This document shows positions 36,044-47,600 of a DNA stretch of 64,000 nt, piece by piece. Under the pieces are notes generated by a model. It had not been told where the DNA came from and searched no databases. It saw nothing but the letters and a program-made list of their open reading frames with translations. The stretch comes from JAWKTM01 sp041399085. Lineage in GTDB: Bacteria > Planctomycetota > Planctomycetia > Pirellulales > Pirellulaceae. The position numbers and the translations under genes are program-made. The stretch covers positions 1 through 64,000 of the forward strand of contig JAWKTM010000034.1 in NCBI GenBank assembly GCA_041399085.1, given 5' to 3'. Position 1 is the stretch's first letter; each line of letters opens with the position of its first letter.

Positions 36044-37780
36044 CTATCGCCGCGCGTCAAACGCCGGTTCCGCGAGTCCGTTCGCGCCAACATGCCACGG
36101 TGTCCAGACCAACGCCACCTGCTCCACGGTCAAGTCCGACTTGCGCGGCTTGATCGGCAATTCGGCGATCTCCAGCGAATCGCCGTCGAAGCTGGCTTTG
36201 AGCGTTTCCGTGTCCGTTTGGAATTGTTGCTCCAGTTCGGCCAACTGCTGCCGGAGCGTCTCGACATTCTCCTGAGCTTGCGTCACGTCGCTCTTTTCCT
36301 TCGCGATCTTGGTCGCCGAACGAACGGAGGTGGCGGCTCGCGACATATTCGTGGCGCTTACCATTTTGCGACCGAGCAACGCTCCCAACAACGTCGTGCC
36401 GATTGACATCGCCGTGCTCAGCGTCTGGTGCGAAACCTGCTCCTTCTCCTTCTCGACGCGCTGCTCGGCTTTGCGAATACGTTCCTCCAAGCTGGCCAAC
36501 TTCGGCGCGTACTTCTGCCGCAGCTTCTCGACCTCGATGTCGCGAGTTTCAAACGCCCGCTGCTTCAACCGCACGCGAAAATCGCCCTCGGTCTCCCCCG
36601 CCGCGGATTTCTCCTTGAGCGCCTTGCATTCATATAACGACAGCGACCGGTCGCGATACAACGCGTTCTTCAACGCCGTCTTCCACGACGAATAATTTCG
36701 CGATTGTGTCAGCTCGCTCGGCAGATCCGCGAACTGGGCTTCACCAACCGGAGCGGGCTCGAACGACAGCGAATCGTAGTCCAGCGAATCGGCTTCGGCC
36801 CACACATCGTCGGGCAAGCCGTCCGCGGCACTAACCAACATCGCGGCCGTCTCCCACGAATCCACATTGGCCGGCGAACTCACATAATGCACGCGAGCCA
36901 GTCCGAACAACGCGGGCCGATACATCAACGGCCCTTCGCCGACCGTGCGGCTTGGCGCCAAAAACAATTCTTCAATCCCCGGCGGCACGACGGGCCGAAT
37001 GCCTCCCGAAGCGCCGGCAGTCACGGCCGCTCGCGAAAATGACGCGGCGCCTTCTCCTAGCTCGGCCGCTGCCGCTCGGCGCGATTCCATTAATGTTTCA
37101 ATCTGAGCTCGCGTGAGCGGCCCACGAAGATAGGACAGCGCCCAGCGAGTTTGAAACACGGTGGGAGCGTCGTCGTGGACGTTGTTCATCAGAAATACGC
37201 GATTCCCCAATCCAGACAGAATCGCCTCGGTGCGCTGCCGATCGAAGGTCACGCCGGCCGTGGACGAGGCGCCTTCTAGTCCGTCCAACACGCGCGCCTT
37301 GTCTCGTTCCGTCTGCAACCGGCCCAAAAACCAAGTGCCCGCGTTCGAGAGACCCTTGTAGTCCAAGTCCACCGGGTTCTGCGTCGCCAACACACACCCC
37401 AAACCATAAGCCCGAGCTTGCTCTAACAGCGTCAGCATCGGCGTCTTGCTCGGCGGATTGGCCGTGGGCGGAAAGTATCCAAACACTTCGTCCATGTATA
37501 ACAAAGCTCGCAGACTGCTTCGTGCCCGGCTGGTGAACGCATCCACGCAATCACTTCGTTCAACAGCGTGGTTACAAAAAGAACATTCGCTCGGCGTCGG
37601 ATAGATGAGCAATCGAGATGATGGATAGCCGCGGCCGTCCCTCGCGTGTGTGCAACAGCCGTTGAATGTCGAGCGGTTCTCGAGCCATGCACCAAATCCC
37701 GGTGAGGCCATTACATTGTTCAGACGCATCGACAATTCAAAACGATCGGCCGCCGGAAAGATCGTCTCCAAATCCATCAC
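36044..37780 (-). CDS. HerA/VirB4-like ATP-binding protein (DUF87 type), main part
   Basis: 578 residues are open in this frame, but the gene begins further right. Visible: LLYMDEVFGYFPPT (Walker B), LLEQARAYGLGCVLATQNPVDLDYKGLSNAGTW (sensor/arginine region; the family reads LATQNPVDLDYK), then a middle region and a long coiled coil (about 400-530), followed by a C-terminal domain ending LVWTPWHVGANG. The first ~75 residues are partly out of frame: the expected FVTTLLNEVIAWMRS stretch lies in another frame at about 37530-37600. HerA-like ATPases pump or translocate DNA or proteins; this long coiled-coil subfamily has no known function to me. Confidence 0.75.
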   Translation of the reverse strand: MMDLETIFPAADRFELSMRLNNVMASPGFGAWLENRSTFNGCCTHARDGRGYPSSRLLIYPTPSECSFCNHAVERSDCVDAFTSRARSSLRALLYMDEVFGYFPPTANPPSKTPMLTLLEQARAYGLGCVLATQNPVDLDYKGLSNAGTWFLGRLQTERDKARVLDGLEGASSTAGVTFDRQRTEAILSGLGNRVFLMNNVHDDAPTVFQTRWALSYLRGPLTRAQIETLMESRRAAAAELGEGAASFSRAAVTAGASGGIRPVVPPGIEELFLAPSRTVGEGPLMYRPALFGLARVHYVSSPANVDSWETAAMLVSAADGLPDDVWAEADSLDYDSLSFEPAPVGEAQFADLPSELTQSRNYSSWKTALKNALYRDRSLSLYECKALKEKSAAGETEGDFRVRLKQRAFETRDIEVEKLRQKYAPKLASLEERIRKAEQRVEKEKEQVSHQTLSTAMSIGTTLLGALLGRKMVSATNMSRAATSVRSATKIAKEKSDVTQAQENVETLRQQLAELEQQFQTDTETLKASFDGDSLEIAELPIKPRKSDLTVEQVALVWTPWHVGANGLAEPAFDARR

Positions 37781-38406
37781 GCAAACGGCATCGAGTTCAA
37801 CTGGCGTGGAGTCTGGATCTCGCGAATCAGACCACCCAAATCCAGATTACGTCCTTTCGCGCCAAGCCCGATCCAACAGCGAGCTGACTAAGATGTGTTC
37901 GCGGCTCCGTAGCGGGTCCGCTTGGATTCCTAACAGCGCTAGCAACCCGCCGGCCGCCGACATGATGCATTCGCGCAGCGCGTCGGCGTCGTTCAACACG
38001 GCGGGCGGCGGCGCCGAGAATGACCGTAGCACGGTCAGCGGCAAGCCCGCGTTGCTGCCCGGCGTGTAGATCGATATATCCGCGGACGAACGATAACGCT
38101 CGATCCGATCCGGCGATTGCCCCCAATCGGCCAAACCTTTTCTCCACAAGTCGGCCGTCCGCTTGGCGAACTGGTCGGGCGTCAAGCCATGTCGAGCGGC
38201 TTCATTGGCATCCACCCAGGGCTGAAAGTCCGCAGCCTGAAGTTGTGGAACGTTAGCAGCAGATTTCCTAAGTCGCCCTTGGGGTCGATTGCGATAGCCG
38301 GGATGCCGTCAATGGCGGCTTCCTCTAGCAACGTCAGGCACAACCCCGTCTTGCCGCTGCCCGTCATCCCCACGCAAACGGCGTGCGTCGTCAATCCTGG
38401 AGTCAT
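37781..38406 (-). pseudogene. Frameshifted 5' part of the HerA-like ATPase
   Basis: Two overlapping minus-strand frames carry the missing N-terminal half. Positions 38182-38406 encode the Walker A motif GMTGSGKT with an IDPKGDLGNLLLTF strand. Positions 37847-38215 encode VDANEAARHGLTPDQFAKRTADLW and IYTPGSNAGLPLTVL, ending near SLLDRAWR. Further small indels join these to the main frame. The reading frame starts almost at the Walker A strand (MTPGLTTHAVCVG); relatives normally have some residues more, so the first codons may be lost in the poor sequence right of 38406. Conserved motifs are intact, favouring sequencing error. Confidence 0.65.
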
Positions 38407-38595
38407 ATAGCAATTAATTCGTCACGAACCGCCGCTCGGTCCATGCTTTCTGGCATTGTTTGCCGCCAAGATAAAAAGCTCCCAGCTTCCTCATAGTCTT
38501 GCATCGTCATGATCTCAGTGTCGTTCTTCGCTTCGAGTAGGGTCAGGTGCTATATTTGTCCGGCTTTCGGCAACTCTATTTTTCAGTGTTCCGCT

Positions 38596-40072
38596 TCAAC
38601 GTCCCAAATCATTCGCTCGCACATCCGCCAACTTCTTAGCCACAGCTTCTCGCGAAACTCAACCACCAGCGGTTGATGCTCGGGCATTTCGGCCAAGTTC
38701 GTGGCTGCCGATCACCATGTCAAACAACTCGCTGCCCCCTGCGCCATCTCCGCTGTACTGAATGTACGCTCAACGGCACTCCTCACGCAAAAGATAGCCT
38801 TTGCCGTTCACGGAGAAAGCGTTTCAGCGCACCGTATGGTCCAAGTCGTCCAACATGGCGGAAATATCGCGTCCCTGCAATCGTGGAGCTGGAACTTCCA
38901 ACCCGCATAGCGTGGCGGTCGTGGGATACAGATCCAACAACTCGACCAGCGAATTGCAGACGGCCGTTGGCTTTCCAGGCACGCGGATAATCAGCGGAAC
39001 TTTCGCCGATTCCTCGTGCAAGCCTTACCTTGGCCCAAAATCGTGCTCGCTCAAATGATACCCATGATCGCTGGTAAAGATCACAATCGTGTTGTCTTCA
39101 AGCTCCCGCGTCGCGCAGCGTCTGAAGCACCTGCCGACTTCTGTGCATCCATATAGGCGACTCGAAGCGTAATAAGCTTCGACAATGGCCTTCCGTTGCT
39201 TCGGCCTGTCCATCTTCATGTTGACGCTGGTCTTATAGTTGATCCCGGCCTTGGGGATATCATCCCAATCGCCAGCCACCTTTTCCGGCGCAACATCATC
39301 TCCGCATGAGGGTAGCGCGAAGCAAATCTTGGGAGCTACAAAACGCACGTGAGGACGCACGAACCCACGCCCAGAAAGAAACGCCGATCCTTGTTTCCTT
39401 TGGCGAATCAACTCGCATGCTGGCGGTTCGGCCATCCGAATGAACCAGATCGTCTCCGTCGGCTTGGACATAAACGAAGGTGTTGCCGCCAACCACTGGT
39501 TTCTTGCCGTCGGGGTTGCCTTCCAGCGTCTCGCCCATGCCGGCCGCTTTCCATTCCGGCCCTGGACTGTTAAATCGTTCGCTCCACGAGCGAGGATCGT
39601 CCTCGCCGTCCGTCCCCGCTTCGATGCCGCCGGGCACGCCCATGTGGAATATCTTGCTGACCCTCGGTTTCGGGAAATCTCAGCATCTCTTGAAATGTTC
39701 GGCCCAAGTCGTCGGTCGCCGATCGCCTTCCGCGGACTCACATATCCTAGGACGCCGGTCGCGTGCGGATAGTAGCCCGGACATGAACGACCTTTTTTCG
39801 CGCGAAGCGCGCCCGCACAGGTGCCTTGGCAATAGGCCTGTGTAAAACGCGTTCCACTTTCCGCCAAGGGTGGATGTTCGGCGTGCGACAGACGGCGGTG
39901 TTGCCGTAGCAAGACAATGCCGTCGGTGTTAGATCATCGGAAATAATGAACAGATGTTATAGGGATGGCCGTCTGGACTTCGGCCCGCACGACATTCGTG
40001 ACACAAGCAAGAACAAAGCTTGCCAAGGCCGTCACACAGAACGGTCGATTGGCCTATTAGATGCGTATCATT
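38596..40072 (-). pseudogene. Iduronate-2-sulfatase-like sulfatase, multiply frameshifted
   Basis: Reading across frames gives a whole exported sulfatase: signal segment ALASFVLACVTNVVRA (about 40030), then LTPTALSCYGN, LAESGTRFTQAYCQ, SGYYPHATGVLGY, HMGVPGG, GFVRPHVPFVAPK-like, DWDDIPKAGINYKTSVNMKM, DNTIVIFTSDHGYHL, HEESAKVPLIIRVPG and LVELLDLYPTTATLCGL, ending KLADVRAND before TGA 38596. The modification site expected as CxPSR is garbled here (TCAGALRA, about 39790). At least eight small indels are needed. Sulfatases of this type remove sulfate esters from polysaccharides and need formylglycine modification of that Cys. Retained motif order argues that the indels are mostly sequence error. 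Confidence 0.75.
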
Positions 40073-40121
40073 CGATTTCACTCCGACTGAAGGATTCAGC
40101 TCGATGAATGGGTAAACCTCG

Positions 40122-41794
40122 CTACGCTTTTCGAGCAGTTGCAGACTTCAAAAATCTTCCGTCTTCTTTAGTGTGTCGAGATACAATTTTGGCGGTCGAA
40201 TGATCGATATCCGTGCTTGCCTCCATCGTGGATGTCCAGTTCGCAGCGATTGCCGGCCTGCAACATGGCCTTTTGAAAAGCCGTCGCCGCTGAAGGAGTG
40301 ACCGTCGCCTGTCCCGTGAAAGATTAGCGTGGCGGCAGTCTGCCACGTGTACTTGATGCACGGGCGACAGCCGCGCCACCGTTCGCCGATCTTGCTAAGT
40401 TGCCATAGCCTTCTGTGGAAGTGTCGATCACCGGGAACAGCAACACGAGCTGCTGGGTGGGACGCACGAGACTTGCGTGTCCTCACCTGTTCATCCACTC
40501 CGCCGAACAACGCGGTTCCCACGGCCACATGTCCGCCTGCCGAACCGCCACTGACGATGATCTGTTAGGATCAACGCCGAACTTGTCCGCGTGAGCTTTG
40601 ACAAAACGAACTGCCGAACGTCCATCTCGCACACAATCAAATACCGTGACACCCTGTTGCTTATTCAGCAAGCGATGTCGAACGCTAATACCAACCATGC
40701 CCAGCTTCGCGAAATGTTCGGCGAAAGGATACATCCGCTGCGGCTCGCCACCAGTCCAGCCTCCGCCGTGAATCACAAGGAAACAAGCACGGCGGTCACT
40801 CGATTTCAGCCAGTCGGCTCAAACATGTGCAGATAAAGTCTACGCCCATCGGCCTCTTTATATACCACTTGCCGCGAAGGCTCCAAAACGGCGGCGATCT
40901 CGCCTACGGGATCCATGCCGAGTGGAGGGCTTGGGCGCTGTATCCACTGGCTGGCGTGCCGAGCGATAAACTCCACGATTGGCGATGGATCATCTAAACC
41001 ATGGGGATGATGCTCGACACCCGGCTTGGCGATCAACTGGATCGTCCCGCCCAATTGCCTATAGCGATCGGCCAACAAACCCGTGTTCTCATCCCAAGGC
41101 ACGACGGAGTCGGCATCTCCATAGACATGCAGCAGCGGAACACCCGCGGCCTTCGCCAAGGGGGCGAGATTGTCGACCGATTCTTATCAAAGCCAAAGCC
41201 TCGGCATCATTCTGAAAGCCATAGCGTTCCAGTACCAATTGCCAATCGCGAGGGCTTCCTGCTCTCTTTGCCTTTTCCGCCCGGCCAGCTCTTAAAGTCA
41301 CACACCAGCGCATCTCCATAAATACAGGCGACTCGATCGGGATTGGCGGCGGCCCAGTTATAACAGTATACAGCCCGCCGCGACTGAGTCCCACCAAGGC
41401 CGGCTTGGCTGACAGGCCGTATTTGCCTGTTAGCTCGTCGTAGAACCGATTCCAATGAGCGACCGCCTCGGGACAGCCAGCAGATCGGGCACACGTAAGT
41501 ACGCGGGATGTGAAAGCCAGCGATGCAGCAAGGCGATATCCGGGCGCCGGCTTGTGCCCGAAGAACTCGCCATGCCAAACCCAGGGCTTGCCAGCGGCTG
41601 CCTCTTCGGGCGCCAGCCTCACCAAGGCCGGCTTAAGGTCGACTTCTTGAAAGTCATACCGCGTGAACTCCGTTCCACTCGCTCGTGTGGCCGGGAAATT
41701 GCTTCCGGGCCTCCGCGGCTTCAAGCCCCAAAGCGGTCACGAAAGCGGCCAGCCGCCACAAGCAGCGGAACACGAAAGTGGATAAACATTTTGT
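40122..41794 (-). pseudogene. Tandem alpha/beta-hydrolase protein, multiply frameshifted
   Basis: Conceptual reading gives a signal-like start (CLWRLAAFVTALGLEAAEA, about 41760), a first hydrolase domain with VWHGEFFGHKPAP, nucleophile motif GLSRGG (about 41390) and VYGDADSVVPWDENTG with a late His (GVEHHPHG). A linker (YKEADGRRLYLHMFEP) leads into a second domain with HGGGWTGGEP (oxyanion hole), DCVRDGRSAVRFVKAHADKFGVDP, a GGSAGG elbow split by indels, and HGTGD near 40310. This is one fused protein with an esterase/lipase-like second module. Both halves look complete apart from many single-base indels. Substrate unknown, perhaps acylated sugars given the neighbouring sulfatase. Confidence 0.65.
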
Positions 41795-41920
41795 CGCTTT
41801 TCGTTGGCGAGGAATTAAAATCCGGGCATAAGAAGTCTCGTCGAGCGAACCATCATAACTCAAACCTGTTGTCATGGTGGAATCGTGAAGTCTGGTTCAT
41901 GTCGTGAGAAAGCTGCGCCA

Positions 41921-43910
41921 ATGCCGCTCTCGAACGTTTCGCCGTTGCTCAAAAAGTTCCTCCACTCGCTCCGCGTCGCCATCGTGATCCGGCCAACGAT
42001 CGGCAGTGCGCGCGACATCGCCGTTTGCTGTTCGAGCAATTCGAGCCTCGGGTGATGTTGGCATCCGATTGGCTCAATCCCGGACAACTGCTGGACGTGA
42101 ACGACGACTTGATCGTCTCGCCGATCGACGCCTTGATCGGCATCAATTCGCTGAATCTGAACGGTTCGCGAACGTTGGAGCCGCAATCGAATCGGAGTCT
42201 CCGCCTCCGTACTACGATGTCAACGGCGACGGCGAACATTCGCCGATCGACGTGTTGTTGGTCACGAATGTGTTGAACGCGAATAGCGCCCGACCGTCGC
42301 GGCCCGTTTAGCAGAAGACTCGGCCGCTTTCGAGGCAGCAATCGCGATCTCATAACCAGCGATGCGCGAATCATCGGCGCCGCGCGGCTCGGCGAATCGG
42401 CGGTCGAGTACACTTTGGACGGCGGCTCCTTCACGGCGGTCAACGCCGCGTCGATGGCGACTTCCAGTTTGATCCAGGTCTCGCCCGCGATGGGACCAGT
42501 GACGGCCAGCACACCGTGCGATTCCGAGCACGTGATCGAACTGGAACCATCGCGTCCGAGTTCGAGTTGACTTTTCTCTTGGACACGATCGCTCCGTCCG
42601 AACCGGTTTGGAATTTGGGCGCCGCTGTTCGACTTTCGCCGCCCTGGGCGACCGACAACGACGCTGGAGTCAGTAACCCTGGTTGCCGGACAACGTCCGC
42701 CGGCTCCTTGGTGCGACTGATCGAAACGCTGCGACGACTTCGGCAAACGCTCAGGTGGCGAATTCGCCTTCGACTTGGTCGCGCTGCGATTGGGCGTCAA
42801 CGCGTTCACGATTGTGGCGAGCGATGCGGCGGGGAACAGTACGCAGTCGACGGCGTCGTGACACGCGCCGTTGCTATCGACGCTGTGCGTGCCCGAGATC
42901 ACGCTGGATACACCGCCTTCGGAGATTCGCACGAATGCGAATCTGACCGTCACGGGGCAGGTGACCGATAGCGGCTCGGCGGTCGAATCGCTGCTGGCCT
43001 GCGGTCGATCTAAGCGACGTAGTTCAAGTCGTTCTCGACACCGAGGGACGCTTTACCTTCACCACGTCGCTGCCTCTGGATGGAACGGCCGACGGCCAGC
43101 ATCTGGTTCGGTTCCGAGCGACCGATACGGCGGGGAACCTGTCGCCGTTGGTAAGTCAAAGCTGGCGTCTGGAGTTACCCTGTCGCCGACGGCTACTAGC
43201 GAAGCCACCGGCACGCTCTCATCGCAGCTCGGATCGTTTTCGATCGAGTTCAGCGAATCGATGAACGACGCGACGTTTGACGCAGCCGCCAACTACATGC
43301 TGGTCGCCACGTCCGGCTCGGCCGCTGGACAAGCGTTGCCGATCGCATCGGTCTCGCGAGTCGCCGACAACATCGCGCTGGTCACGCTTGCCACGCCCAT
43401 GGAGAATGCCGGTTATCGCCTCACGCTGACGCCGCCAAACATTGCAGATCTGGCGGGCAACGTGGTGACGCCAACGACGTTCAACTTCGACGTACTACAA
43501 CCCACCTCGCGTAATGGAGTTGTCGCCCGCCGATGGTGAAGAGTTGGTCAGCGTCACCTCGCGAAACGATCGTGCGATCGACAATCCGCTGGTGGACCCG
43601 GCCACTGTCAACGCCGATACGTTTTATTTGATTGCCAACAGCGAACGAGTGCCGGGGAGGATACGCGTGTCGTCGACGGAACGGTTTGCGACGTTCTTCT
43701 ACGACGAGCCGCTTTTCCGCCTTCAACCGCAGTCCGTGTGATGTTGACGGCGATCACATTATGGGCCGCGATGGATTACTGGTCGACGCCGACAACGACG
43801 GCACGCCTGGCGGCATCAAGCAAGCCGACTTCCGCACGCTGCCGCTGACCTTGATACCCGGCACGGAAGTGTGGGGATACATTTACGACCTGTATAACAA
43901 GGCCCCAACG
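41921..43910 (+). pseudogene. Giant surface protein, 5' part: LEPR-XLL, dockerin and Ig-like modules
   Basis: The N-terminal segment carries FEQFEPRVML (about 42030-42060), then dockerin-type calcium loops DVNDDLIVSPIDALIGIN (about 42097) and DVNGDGEHSPIDVLLV (about 42220). Ig-like domains follow: FRATDTAGNLSPLV (about 43108) and an SbsA-like fold at about 43190-43490 (FSIEFSESMNDATFD, ALVTLATPMENAGYRL). The segment ends in a carboxypeptidase-regulatory-like start (LIPGTEVWGYIYD, about 43850). Frames change every 100-400 bp. It looks like the beginning of a very large exported protein whose continuation resumes at about 45530, after the peroxidase segment. Confidence 0.65.
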
Positions 43911-45535
43911 GAAACATTACCGATCCAAGTACCAAATGGGGATCCACAGTTCGACCCAATGGCAACCGGCACGCAGACGATTCCCTTCACGTGGGCCGAA
44001 TTCTTTCCGGGGACGGGAACTGCCGCGAGCGATCCGCGGCTGCAATCTCCCAATAAGATCAGCAGCTTTATCGACGCCAGCATGGTCTACGGCAGCAACG
44101 AGACAGTGGCTCGCGTGCGTTGCGGCGGATCGATGGTTCGGGAAAGCTGAAGACGAGCGAGGGGGAACTGCTGCCGCTGAACGACGAGGCGACTTTTCCG
44201 AACGGGACTTTCGCTCCAACGATAACAACGGACCGTTCGCCGCTGAACAATTGTTCGTGGCGGGTGTGCGTTCGCAGGAGAACCCGCTGCTGGCCGCAAT
44301 GCATACGTTGTTTGTGCAAGCGAGCACAATCGGAAGCTGGGTGGACGAGATCAAAGCGACTCAACCGAACTGGAGCGACGAGGAAATCTATCAAGAAGCT
44401 CGCCGCTGGTCAGCGCGTTGATTCAGCACATCACCTATCAAGAGTTCCCGCCGACGATGGTCGGTGCCAATCCATTGCCGGCTTACGGCGGCTATCAGGC
44501 GAACGTCGATCCCGGCATCAGCACGCTGTTTTCCGCGGCCGCGTTTCGCGTCGGACATACGATGCAGACTAGCGAGATCGCCCGGCTGGACGCGACCGGA
44601 GCTTCAGCTTGCCGGGCGGCCCCATGTCGCTGCGGGATGTATTCTTCAACCCCGACCCCCAAAAAAGCCGACGGCATCGGGATCCCCACGCGTGCGGCTT
44701 GATCGTGACACCGGCTCAAGATGCCGACCTGTTTGTGCTGGACGATCTCCGCAATTTCCTGTTCGGTCCGCCGGGGCTGGAGGCATGGACCTCGCGGCGG
44801 CGATCAACATCCAGCGAGGACGCGACATGGGCTGCTCCAGCTATAACCAAGCTCGCTGCGACATGGCCCGCTGGCGGTCGCCTCGTTCGACCAAATCACC
44901 CTCGAACGCCACGATCGCAAGTCAGTTGGAGATGGTCTACGGCGATGTCGAGTCGATCGATCTCCGGGTCGGCGGTTTGGCCGAGGATTATGTGCCCGGA
45001 GTGGAACAGTTGGTTCGTTTTCGCCGCCATTATTAAGGACCAGTTTCAACATGCGCGACGGCGATCGTTTCTGGTATGAGAATGGCCAGCTTTCTCTTCC
45101 GATGAGTTAATAGAATTGCGTGGCACGTATGACATTGGCCGATGTGTTGACACGCAACACTGTGCGCTGTCCGATCTACCAACCAAGGGGCGCCACATCC
45201 CGTCCGATCAACGCCGGCCCGGCCGCGGGTGGCAGCGACGGTTCGCCCGTCGACGTACGCACTTACGATGGCTATGGCAACAATCCCGCTCAACCGCGGC
45301 GAGGACGCGGGCGAGGCTCTATTGGTGGATTATTCCGTCGGCTATGAGGACGGAATCAGCACTTCCGGCCGCCGCTTTCTTCGCTCGTCCCAACTGGCGC
45401 GCGATCAGCAACGCTCTGTTAGCACAACCCAGCATGATGCCCAGCTCGATGGGGCTGACGCAAATGTTCGTCACGTGGGGCCAGTTCATCGACCACGATA
45501 TGAGTCTCACACCATCACAATCTTCAAACGGCACG
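43902..45535 (+). pseudogene. Animal-type haem peroxidase domain with its halves in swapped order
   Basis: First comes the proximal half: VPNGDPQFDP (about 43930), TQTIPFTWAEFFPGTG, FIDASMVYGS, NPLLAAMHTLF, AAFRVGHTM with the proximal haem His at 44556-44558, DLAAAINIQRGRD (about 44795) and LADVLTRNT (about 45130). Only then does the distal half appear: RTYDGYGNN (about 45260) and FVTWGQFIDHDMSL with the distal His at 45494-45496. Normal An_peroxidase proteins have the distal half first. Together the halves make one complete domain of about 540 codons. Flanking sequences left (GYIYDLYNK) and right (NGTDIPVIINATITL) fit each other as one domain. Many indels are present. Confidence 0.65.
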
Positions 45536-46440
45536 GACATCCCGGTCATCATCAATGCCACCATCACACTCGATTTGGCTGCTGCCAAACATCTCGGCTA
45601 CACAACCGACAAGTTCGGTTATTTTAACCTCACCAGGCCCCGATGGCCTCCCAGCTCCTGACTTCTTCTGTCCACATCGACGGCAGCACGGCAATTAATA
45701 ATCATTTTGTGGACGTGTCCACAGGGTTTTATCCCGCGATCGGCAAACCGTTTCACAGTGTCCCTGGAAGCGTCGATGCCGGTTAAGAAGGATGACCGAC
45801 AGTTCAGCATCTATCTGCCTCTGATCGCCAATGAAGCGATGCACGACGTCAGCCCGAATCAAGCGGATGACCTTGACGCTCCCGCAGTCTCCAGATCGAC
45901 GCCGATCCGATGATGGCGGAAGTGGAGCTGACGATTCCCCAAACAGTTTGATGTTGCCGGATGGCAGTCCGGCGAGTCGCGCGGGAATTTTTCGCGTCGA
46001 TTCGACCCGCCTTCCTTTGCGCCCCTTCCCTGCAGGAATCAATCATGCCTTGACATCACCATTCAAACCGAGCCGGCTGCATTCTTTGATATCCCCGCAC
46101 CGGTCAGCTCGCCTACCGGAAGGAAAAACTGCCTGGCGACAAAATGTTGTTGATGTCGTTCGATCATGGCCAAGCGCGCTTGGATCGTGGTCGGTTCCAT
46201 GACTGTTTCGGAGGATGGGCAGCGTATTGAAACGGACGCAGGCGTTGGCATTGTAAACCCTGGTTGGCACGCGCAAGATGGCGGTACTGGGGATGGCGGA
46301 CCGCCCTCGGCGGTGCCCGCCTACCTTACCGCCACGTCCGGGTACGTGGGGGAGGGTGCTTGATGCGCGATGTTGCAAACGCAGTCGCCCCGGCCTTTGG
46401 CGAATGCTTGGAGGTGCGGCTGGAGAGGGCCTGATGGTGT
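45520..46440 (+). pseudogene. Giant surface protein, continuation after the peroxidase segment
   Basis: Across frames: NGTDIPVIINATITLDLAA, DKFGYFNLT, then APDFFVHIDGSTAINNHFVD (about 45640-45710), FYPAIGKPFHSVPG, IYLPLIANEAMHDVSPNQAD (about 45806-45865), PNSLMLPDGSPASRAGIF, FDIPAPVS and IVVGSMTVSEDGQRI (about 46185-46230), ending in a Gly/Pro-rich stretch. The order matches what I recall of a carboxypeptidase-regulatory-like region in planctomycete surface proteins. At least ten indels occur. Whether the gene ends near 46440 or continues into the next modules cannot be decided from this sequence. Confidence 0.55.
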
Positions 46441-47600
46441 AACGATTATTGATATCGAAGAGATTGAAACGAAATCGCAGGCGGTCAGGTCATCGCCTCC
46501 CCACCGATCTATCCCAATCTGTTTTTAGCTTATTCAGCGGAATTGTCGACGCGATTCCCGCTCACACTAACCGCATTAGACACTTCATCGTTTTTCGACT
46601 ATTTGAACCTCTTCTTCTTCGGAGATGTTCCGGCCATCAACAATTTGACAGTGATCTTTCGCCGCTAATGTCGTTCGCTCAAACATTAAGTATCGGTGAA
46701 CAAACACCTTCGCTACGACTTATCGATGATTTCCTGTCTCTTTCGTCATTCTCTATTGGTCCGTGAGACTTTAATATCACATTTGGAAGCATTCTTGGGA
46801 ACCGAGAGTTTGTAATTGCAAGGGGCAGGCGGCCTCAAGAGTTGATTCCGCAGATTACTTCGGTCGTGCAAGCGACCGCCCCCCCCAGTTCCCCGGTGGT
46901 ACCGACATCGATTTAAGTGAGCGAGAGTCTATTTTGTCAATGCGTTCGCTTGACGCAACTGACCGCGATTTCATAGATACGTTCATGGCAAGAGTTCAGG
47001 CCTCGATTGCGGCTTTCGAGGTTGGGCAGTTCGATGCAACAGACTCATCCGCGAATCAAATCGACTCATCTCACTAGTTAATTCTGCCAACGACTTAAAG
47101 CAACGAATTGATGAATAGAAGTGTTAGCCGGGTTTGTTGACCCCTTTGAAAGGCTATCGAGTAGAGTCGCATTTCTGTCCGGATTCACTGTCTGCGTGGT
47201 TCAACAAGCATTCGGATCCTGTCTCGAAGAAGTTGCGTTTGGTTATCCAGTCTGGGATCGCACTATCGTAACCCGCGACACTATGCCGGACGGGTCGGTT
47301 TGGGGAATTGTGTTGCCGCCAAATCAGCCATTGACTGCTTATTGGCTCGACTTAGAGACGCTTGACATAGCCGACGGGAGTTTTGGACGGCATCCGCTGG
47401 AACCGAGGTTGTGATCCCAGTGCCACACTTCGGCCAGCGATGGGGCCAGACTCCGATGGTGACGGATTGCGTGGATGAATCGAACGGGATACTAGAACCG
47501 ACCCTCGCCGAGCGGATCTGAATACGGACGGGATCAACGATCTGACGGCTCTCAGACAAGGATTGAACCCGTGGAGCCGCCGTTAGTTTTCCTACCGGAG
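46441..47600 (+). pseudogene. Giant surface protein region, poorly resolved, with a calcium-loop repeat
   Basis: No frame stays open for long. Readable fragments include LTALDTSSFFDYLNLFFFGD (about 46575), SLDATDRDFIDTFMARVQAS (about 46945-47010), VDPFERLSSRVAFLSGF (about 47137), SVWGIVLPPNQPLTAYWLDL (about 47295) and, at about 47440-47580, TSP3/dockerin-like calcium loops of the DSDGDGL ... DGINDLTALRQGLNP kind. These look like pieces of a secreted multidomain protein. This stretch has a weaker coding signal than its flanks and might include a lost gene boundary. Confidence 0.4.

Noticed and set aside
36309..37042. Plus-strand frames opposite the HerA-like ATPase coiled coil
   Set aside because: Antisense of a conserved ATPase; no motif or signal.
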